Assembly (NCBI GenBank): GCA_018823385.1
Contig: JAHJIK010000052.1
Span: 1 to 10,571 of the forward strand
Length of the DNA stretch: 10,571 nt
Reading direction: 5' to 3'
From: Patescibacteria group bacterium
GTDB lineage: Bacteria; Patescibacteriota; Minisyncoccia; Phycocordibacterales; Phycocordibacteraceae
In this document: positions 7,645-10,571 of the stretch, piece after piece
How positions within the stretch are numbered: the first letter of the stretch is position 1
Layout of the letters: every line of letters begins with the position of its first letter
Made by a program: the position numbers and the translations under genes
Notes under the pieces: generated by a model
What the model was told of the DNA's origin: nothing
Databases searched by the model: none
Seen by the model: the letters and a program-made list of their open reading frames with translations, nothing else

Positions 7645-8780
7645 CCCTCGTACTCCTGTCCCGCAAACTCACGAGGCACACTTCGAGCATCACGAGCAAG
7701 TGAGGCAACAATACCAAGTGCTGCAAACTCAACCAACAAGTGTGATCCTCCGTAGCTCATAAAAGGAATGGTGGTACCGGTAACTGGAAGTAGTCCCATG
7801 TTGATTCCTGCATGTATACCCAAGTGAGCGAGCAAAAGTATAGCGACTCCAATCGTGAAGAGTGCATCGAAGTTCGTTGCTGCTCTTCGGGCGAGTGAGA
7901 CTAAATAGAATAAGAGGAGTGAGTAGAGCGAGAGGAGCAACACAATACCCATGAAGCCCCACTCTTCTGCAAAGGACGCAAAGATGAAGTCTGTTTCATA
8001 TTCAGGAAGGAATCGCAGTTTTGATTGTGTTCCGTATCCAATTCCCTTTCCTGTCACTTCACCGGAACCAACAGCAACCATGGCTTGATACGCGTTGTAT
8101 CCAGAGCCGTGTATATCGGCTGCCGGATTAATGAAGGTCATGATGCGAGCCTTCTGATAGTCATGGAGCGCAAAAGTCCAAAGACTTCCCGCTGCGATAA
8201 GTCCTGTCGCAAATACAATCGCCAAGTGTTTCTTTGATATACCCGAAACGAGAATCATACCGAACCACACGATTCCCATTATGGCGGCGGTTCCAAGGTC
8301 TGGCTGCACCAACACGACAAGCATGACGGCACCGGTATATGCACCCGACACAATCACATGCCAGAACTGCCCAATCTCGGTGTGTCTGCGTGAGAAATAC
8401 TTTGCGATCAGGGCGATGATCACAATCTTGGCAGGGTCTGATGGCTGGAATGAAAAGGGTCCGAGCGAGAACCAACTCTTAGCTCCCTGAACCGGACTCA
8501 CTACCAGCAGCAATACGATCAATAGCGCTAAGACACCGAAGTATAAAGAAATGATAACGGGTGTGCGACGCAAGAACCGCATGTCCACAAACGAGCAAAT
8601 AAAGTACACGGCAGTACTGATTGCTATCCACAGCAACTGTCGAGGTGCGAGTGATTCCCCACCAGCTACAAAGGGGTGCATAGTAACAACGCCAAGTAGT
8701 GAAATAACAACCGCAACAGCTATGAGGGGCCAGTTACTAAAGAGAGAGGCAAATGCCCGACCGCGCACTATTTCACTCAT
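7641..8780 (-). CDS. rodA: FtsW/RodA/SpoVE family peptidoglycan polymerase, RodA-like
   Basis: The 379-residue polytopic protein joins lipid II units into glycan strands during wall growth (family knowledge). About ten membrane segments are visible. Family motifs are KSWFSLGPFSFQPSDPAK (101-118), VQPDLGTA (158-165), GTQSKLRFLPEYETDFIFAS (250-269) with the essential aspartate D264, AEEWGF (271-276), and LPVTGTTIPFMSYGGS (331-346). The GTQSKLRFLPE form is closer to RodA than to FtsW, which is why I use that name, but FtsW cannot be excluded. QPSD replaces the usual QPSE at 112-115. No penicillin-binding protein partner is adjacent. The start ATG at 8780 overlaps the upstream gene's TGA as ATGA, suggesting translational coupling. 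Its stop overlaps that of the convergent glycosyltransferase. Confidence 0.93.
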   Translation of the reverse strand: MSEIVRGRAFASLFSNWPLIAVAVVISLLGVVTMHPFVAGGESLAPRQLLWIAISTAVYFICSFVDMRFLRRTPVIISLYFGVLALLIVLLLVVSPVQGAKSWFSLGPFSFQPSDPAKIVIIALIAKYFSRRHTEIGQFWHVIVSGAYTGAVMLVVLVQPDLGTAAIMGIVWFGMILVSGISKKHLAIVFATGLIAAGSLWTFALHDYQKARIMTFINPAADIHGSGYNAYQAMVAVGSGEVTGKGIGYGTQSKLRFLPEYETDFIFASFAEEWGFMGIVLLLSLYSLLLFYLVSLARRAATNFDALFTIGVAILLLAHLGIHAGINMGLLPVTGTTIPFMSYGGSHLLVEFAALGIVASLARDARSVPREFAGQEYEG

Positions 8781-9532
8781 GGTACAGGGACTGTAAGAAC
8801 CTCTACACGTACGGCAGGACTTGCAAATGGTGCAGGCCAGGTAAAGATAGCTTCTGCTGTCCCGCTGGCTGGCACGGTTCGTACAACCGTTTTTGAAGCT
8901 GCAATTGCGTTATTAAATGAATCAAACACCGTTACCACTGCCTCTGTATTTAAAAACGGTCGAGGTGTTTGGTTTTCAAGCACCGCAATTATGCGTGGGA
9001 GAACACCATCTTGCAGCTTTGCTTCTCGCACCGTAGGCATCTGCACCTTACCGTCATATTGATACCACTCTACATCTCCCGCTTCAAAGGAAACAAATGC
9101 CTGTACGGCCGTTCTGGCGCCTGTGGGGATACCTGAGATAAAGAGCGGAGTCGTCACGCTTGGTGCCAAATCAACAACGCCTGTCTGCTTCCCTATCAGC
9201 GTCCTATTTTCGTCATATACCTCAACCGTATATTGAGCATCCTTTGCATATGCATTCTGATTTCTATTATCAACATATGCAATCACATCAGTTCGTCCAA
9301 GCTGCGAGAGTGTTCGAGCGAAGCGAACGTTTGGTGCAGATGCTTCAACCGCACAGATGCGAGCACATCCACCACCACAATCAATTCCTGATTCGTCCTG
9401 ATTCTGTTTTCCATCCATACAGGACGGCACCTTGTATACAAATGGGATTGCAAGCAACACACCGAATGCAATGATCAGTGACACCAGTACGATTACAAGA
9501 ACAGTTTTGCGCTTTGTGGCCCAAGAAGTCAT
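8777..9532 (-). CDS. Unrecognised single-pass membrane protein with CxDGxxNxxExGxDCGG cysteine motif
   Basis: I do not recognise a named family. From the ATG at 9532 the protein has 251 residues: a basic start MTSWATKRK, one membrane helix at about 10-33, then CMDGKQNQDESGIDCGGGC (38-56) with C38, C52, C56 and C60, and a beta-rich outer part to the end. The cysteine block resembles a short motif seen in envelope proteins of candidate phyla and Bacteroidetes, perhaps a disulphide-closed or ion-binding loop (inference). Its topology is N-terminus inside with the body outside. A longer frame from 9640 would run into the terminator and 5S gene and is rejected. It overlaps rodA by ATGA, so a role in envelope or wall assembly with RodA is plausible but unproved. 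A TATACT box 6 bases before the ATG hints at a leaderless transcript. Confidence 0.8.
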   Translation of the reverse strand: MTSWATKRKTVLVIVLVSLIIAFGVLLAIPFVYKVPSCMDGKQNQDESGIDCGGGCARICAVEASAPNVRFARTLSQLGRTDVIAYVDNRNQNAYAKDAQYTVEVYDENRTLIGKQTGVVDLAPSVTTPLFISGIPTGARTAVQAFVSFEAGDVEWYQYDGKVQMPTVREAKLQDGVLPRIIAVLENQTPRPFLNTEAVVTVFDSFNNAIAASKTVVRTVPASGTAEAIFTWPAPFASPAVRVEVLTVPVP

Positions 9533-9538
9533 GTACAC

Positions 9539-9544
9539 AGTATA
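9539..9544 (-). promoter_or_regulatory. Possible -10 box of the cysteine-motif/rodA pair
   Basis: On the minus strand TATACT ends 6 bases before the ATG at 9532 and directly follows the U-tract of the rRNA terminator. No good -35 box is seen at the right distance, which would fall within the hairpin. Confidence 0.3.
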
Positions 9545-9550
9545 TACAAA

Positions 9551-9584
9551 AAGAAGCCAATGCGTGAGCATTGGCTTCTTTTTT
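9551..9584 (-). terminator. Strong intrinsic terminator after the rRNA genes (bidirectional)
   Basis: A perfect 13-base-pair stem (AAGAAGCCAATGC, 9551-9563, with 9568-9580) closes a 4-base loop at 9564-9567 and is flanked by A and T runs on both sides. On the minus strand it ends the 23S-5S transcript and is followed by a T-rich run; on the plus strand it also ends in T. It lies only about 12 bases past the 5S 3' end. Confidence 0.93.
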
Positions 9585-9596
9585 ACAAAACACGCC

Positions 9597-9715
9597 CAGA
9601 ACGCTGGCGACAACCTACTCTTCCCCCGAAGGAGTACCATCGGCTCAAGAAGGCTTAACTTCCGTGTTCGGAATGAGAACGGGTGTGGCCCTTCCGATAA
9701 ATCACCAGCGTTCTG
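9597..9715 (-). rRNA. rrf: 5S ribosomal RNA
   Basis: On the minus strand the region reads as a standard bacterial 5S: GGAAGGGCCACACCCGTTC, then CATTCCGAACACGGAAGTTA, then GAGCCGATGGTACT and GAAGAGTAGGT, with both ends pairing as helix I. Ends are estimated, since the pairing extends over 15 base pairs (9593-9607 with 9705-9719), longer than the usual 9-10 pairs of helix I; the extra pairs probably belong to the precursor. It follows the 23S gene after roughly 80 bases. Confidence 0.95.
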
Positions 9716-9799
9716 GGCGCGTTATGCGACCTGAACAACATGAATATGCATAGAAAATTGTAGTAGTGTTCACAATAAAGTTTGTGACATGCAGAATTC
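9716..9799 (-). other. 23S-5S internal spacer
   Basis: About 80 bases with no tRNA or ORF. A small hairpin, TCACAA (9770-9775) with TTGTGA (9782-9787), lies near the 23S end and may serve processing. Nothing else is visible. Confidence 0.6.
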
Positions 9800-10093
9800 C
9801 GCACAGAAAACTGGACATATTAGTACTTCTCGACTGAACACATTACTGTGCTTACATCTAAAGCCTATCAACCTAGTAGTCTTCTAGGAGTCTCATAACG
9901 ATTCCTTATCTTAGAGTGGGCTTCCCGCTTATATGCTTTCAGCAGTTATCCCGTCCCGACATAGCTACCCAGCGGTGCTGTTGGCACAACAGCTGGTAGA
10001 CCAGAGGTCAGTTCACCCCGGTCCTCTCGTACTAGGGGCAACACTCTTCAAGAATCAACGCCTGTAGTAGATAGGAGACCAACCTGTCTCACG

Positions 10094-10379
10094 CATTTCG
10101 TTAACTTCCATTGCTGAAAGGATCGGACTGTAACTTCATCCTATAAGGATGTTCAACATTCAGTCTCTACGGGCGCTTTCGCTTCCCTCGGTATTGCCCG
10201 CGTGGGGTTCTACCGATATCAGTTGATTTGCCGTAGTACATTACTGCACTACGCCGCCGTGTCATGGTTGGCTCTATTCTTGTTTCAAGACGAAAAAACA
10301 TTTATTGGGTTTTCTGATAACAGAAACTCAAAGGGATTCAGACAGTGAGAGTGTCCAGTCAAAAGACTCGACAGCCCTC
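10094..10379 (-). ncRNA. Group I self-splicing intron in 23S rRNA, E. coli position 2593, no ORF
   Basis: The 286-base insertion splits conserved 23S sequence after a U (10380, U2593) and before C (10093, C2594), and ends in G (10094), as group I introns do. By-eye folding on the minus strand gives: P2, 9 pairs with a GUAA loop (10253-10232); P3, UCAAC (10226-10222) with GUUGA (10157-10153); P4, UCGGUA (10216-10211) with UACCGA (10193-10188); P5, CCC with GGG; P6, GGG with CCC plus a GC-GAAA-GC tip (10187-10171); P7, GACUG (10165-10161) with CAGUC (10130-10126); P8, CAUCC with GGAUG (10151-10137); J8/7 AAGUUA; and P9, CUUUC with GGAAG (10120-10105). The order and the P3-P7 pseudoknot are those of group I ribozymes. 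No homing endonuclease frame is present, so it must splice itself or with host help and cannot home alone. Confidence 0.9.
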
Positions 10380-10392
10380 ACGGTCTGAACCC
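10333..10392 (-). other. Extended P1-like exon-intron helix across the 5' splice site
   Basis: On the minus strand exon/intron bases 10392-10375 (GGGTTCAGACCGT then GAGGG) can pair with intron bases 10351-10333 (CTCTCACTGTCTGAATCCC) in an imperfect helix of about 17 pairs, with one bulge and one mismatch. The loop holds nested stems UGUC/GACA and AGUC/GACU closed by UUUU. In this fold the splice-site U pairs with A, not the usual G. A rival guide, GCUGUC at 10375-10370, restores a U-G pair but with one mismatch. Confidence 0.6.
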
Positions 10393-10514
10393 AGCTCGCG
10401 TACCTTTTTAATTGGCGAACAGCCAAACGCTTGGGACCTTCTCCAGCCCCGCGCTAAGGTGAGCCGACATCGAGGTGCCGAACTCCGCCGTCGCTATGGA
10501 CGCTTGGGCGGAAC

Positions 10515-10548
<34 letters not shown>

Positions 10549-10571
10549 AATTGCTTGCAGTGTCTAAAACC

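Noticed and set aside
9533..9640. Longer start for the cysteine-motif protein at 9640
   Set aside because: It would code through the terminator hairpin and into the 5S rRNA gene; the ATG at 9532 directly precedes a normal basic stretch and membrane helix.
9716..9799. tRNA in the 23S-5S spacer
   Set aside because: No cloverleaf or T-loop signature GTTCRA-type arrangement with a CCA-side stem can be formed.
10094..10379. Simple 23S intervening sequence, group II intron or homing endonuclease gene
   Set aside because: Simple intervening sequences are mostly one hairpin and are not ligated, while this site in the catalytic centre needs ligation. No group II domain V is seen, and no LAGLIDADG or other endonuclease frame fits in 286 bases.

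Overview
The window most resembles a small-genome bacterium of the Patescibacteria (CPR) type, probably near Parcubacteria. This is inferred, not proved. The grounds are very tightly packed genes with gaps of a few bases or overlaps, a compact SecD and SecF, a divergent FolD, a membrane-anchored protein with a CxDGxxNxxExGxDCGGxC-type motif that I associate with these genomes, and a self-splicing-type intron inside the 23S rRNA gene. Few starts have a Shine-Dalgarno sequence; the kinase at 981 has the clearest one.

Layout. From 6487 down to position 1, seven genes run leftwards on the minus strand as one probable operon with gaps of 2 to 37 bases: a membrane sugar-phosphate transferase, an extended-SDR epimerase/dehydratase whose start looks frameshifted, folD, secD, secF, a P-loop nucleotide kinase-like protein, and a Nudix hydrolase cut by the window edge. 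A single plus-strand gene (6523-7644, family 4-type glycosyltransferase) diverges from this operon across only 35 bases. Its stop codon overlaps the stop of the convergent minus-strand rodA-like gene (7641-8780). Upstream of rodA, overlapping it by ATGA, is an unrecognised single-pass membrane protein with a cysteine motif. Next to that come a strong hairpin terminator (9551-9584), the 5S rRNA (about 9597-9715) and the 3' part of the 23S rRNA (about 9800 to the window end), all on the minus strand. The order in transcription is 23S, 5S, terminator, cysteine-motif protein, RodA.

Main discovery. The 23S gene is interrupted at 10094-10379 by a 286-base ORF-less element that I fold by eye into a complete group I intron core (P2 with a GUAA loop, P3, P4, P5, P6 with a GAAA loop, P7, P8, P9 and a terminal G). 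It lies between the bases equivalent to E. coli U2593 and C2594, in helix 93 of the peptidyl transferase centre. This is the position of the Chlamydomonas chloroplast 23S intron that carries I-CreI. A long imperfect helix can form across the 5' splice site and would tie up peptidyl transferase bases in unspliced RNA.

How the genes work together. The sugar transferase, epimerase and glycosyltransferase suggest synthesis of a lipid-linked surface glycan. RodA and the cysteine-motif protein belong to the cell wall or envelope, and SecDF to protein export. FolD, the kinase and the Nudix protein are one-carbon and nucleotide housekeeping functions riding in the same operon.
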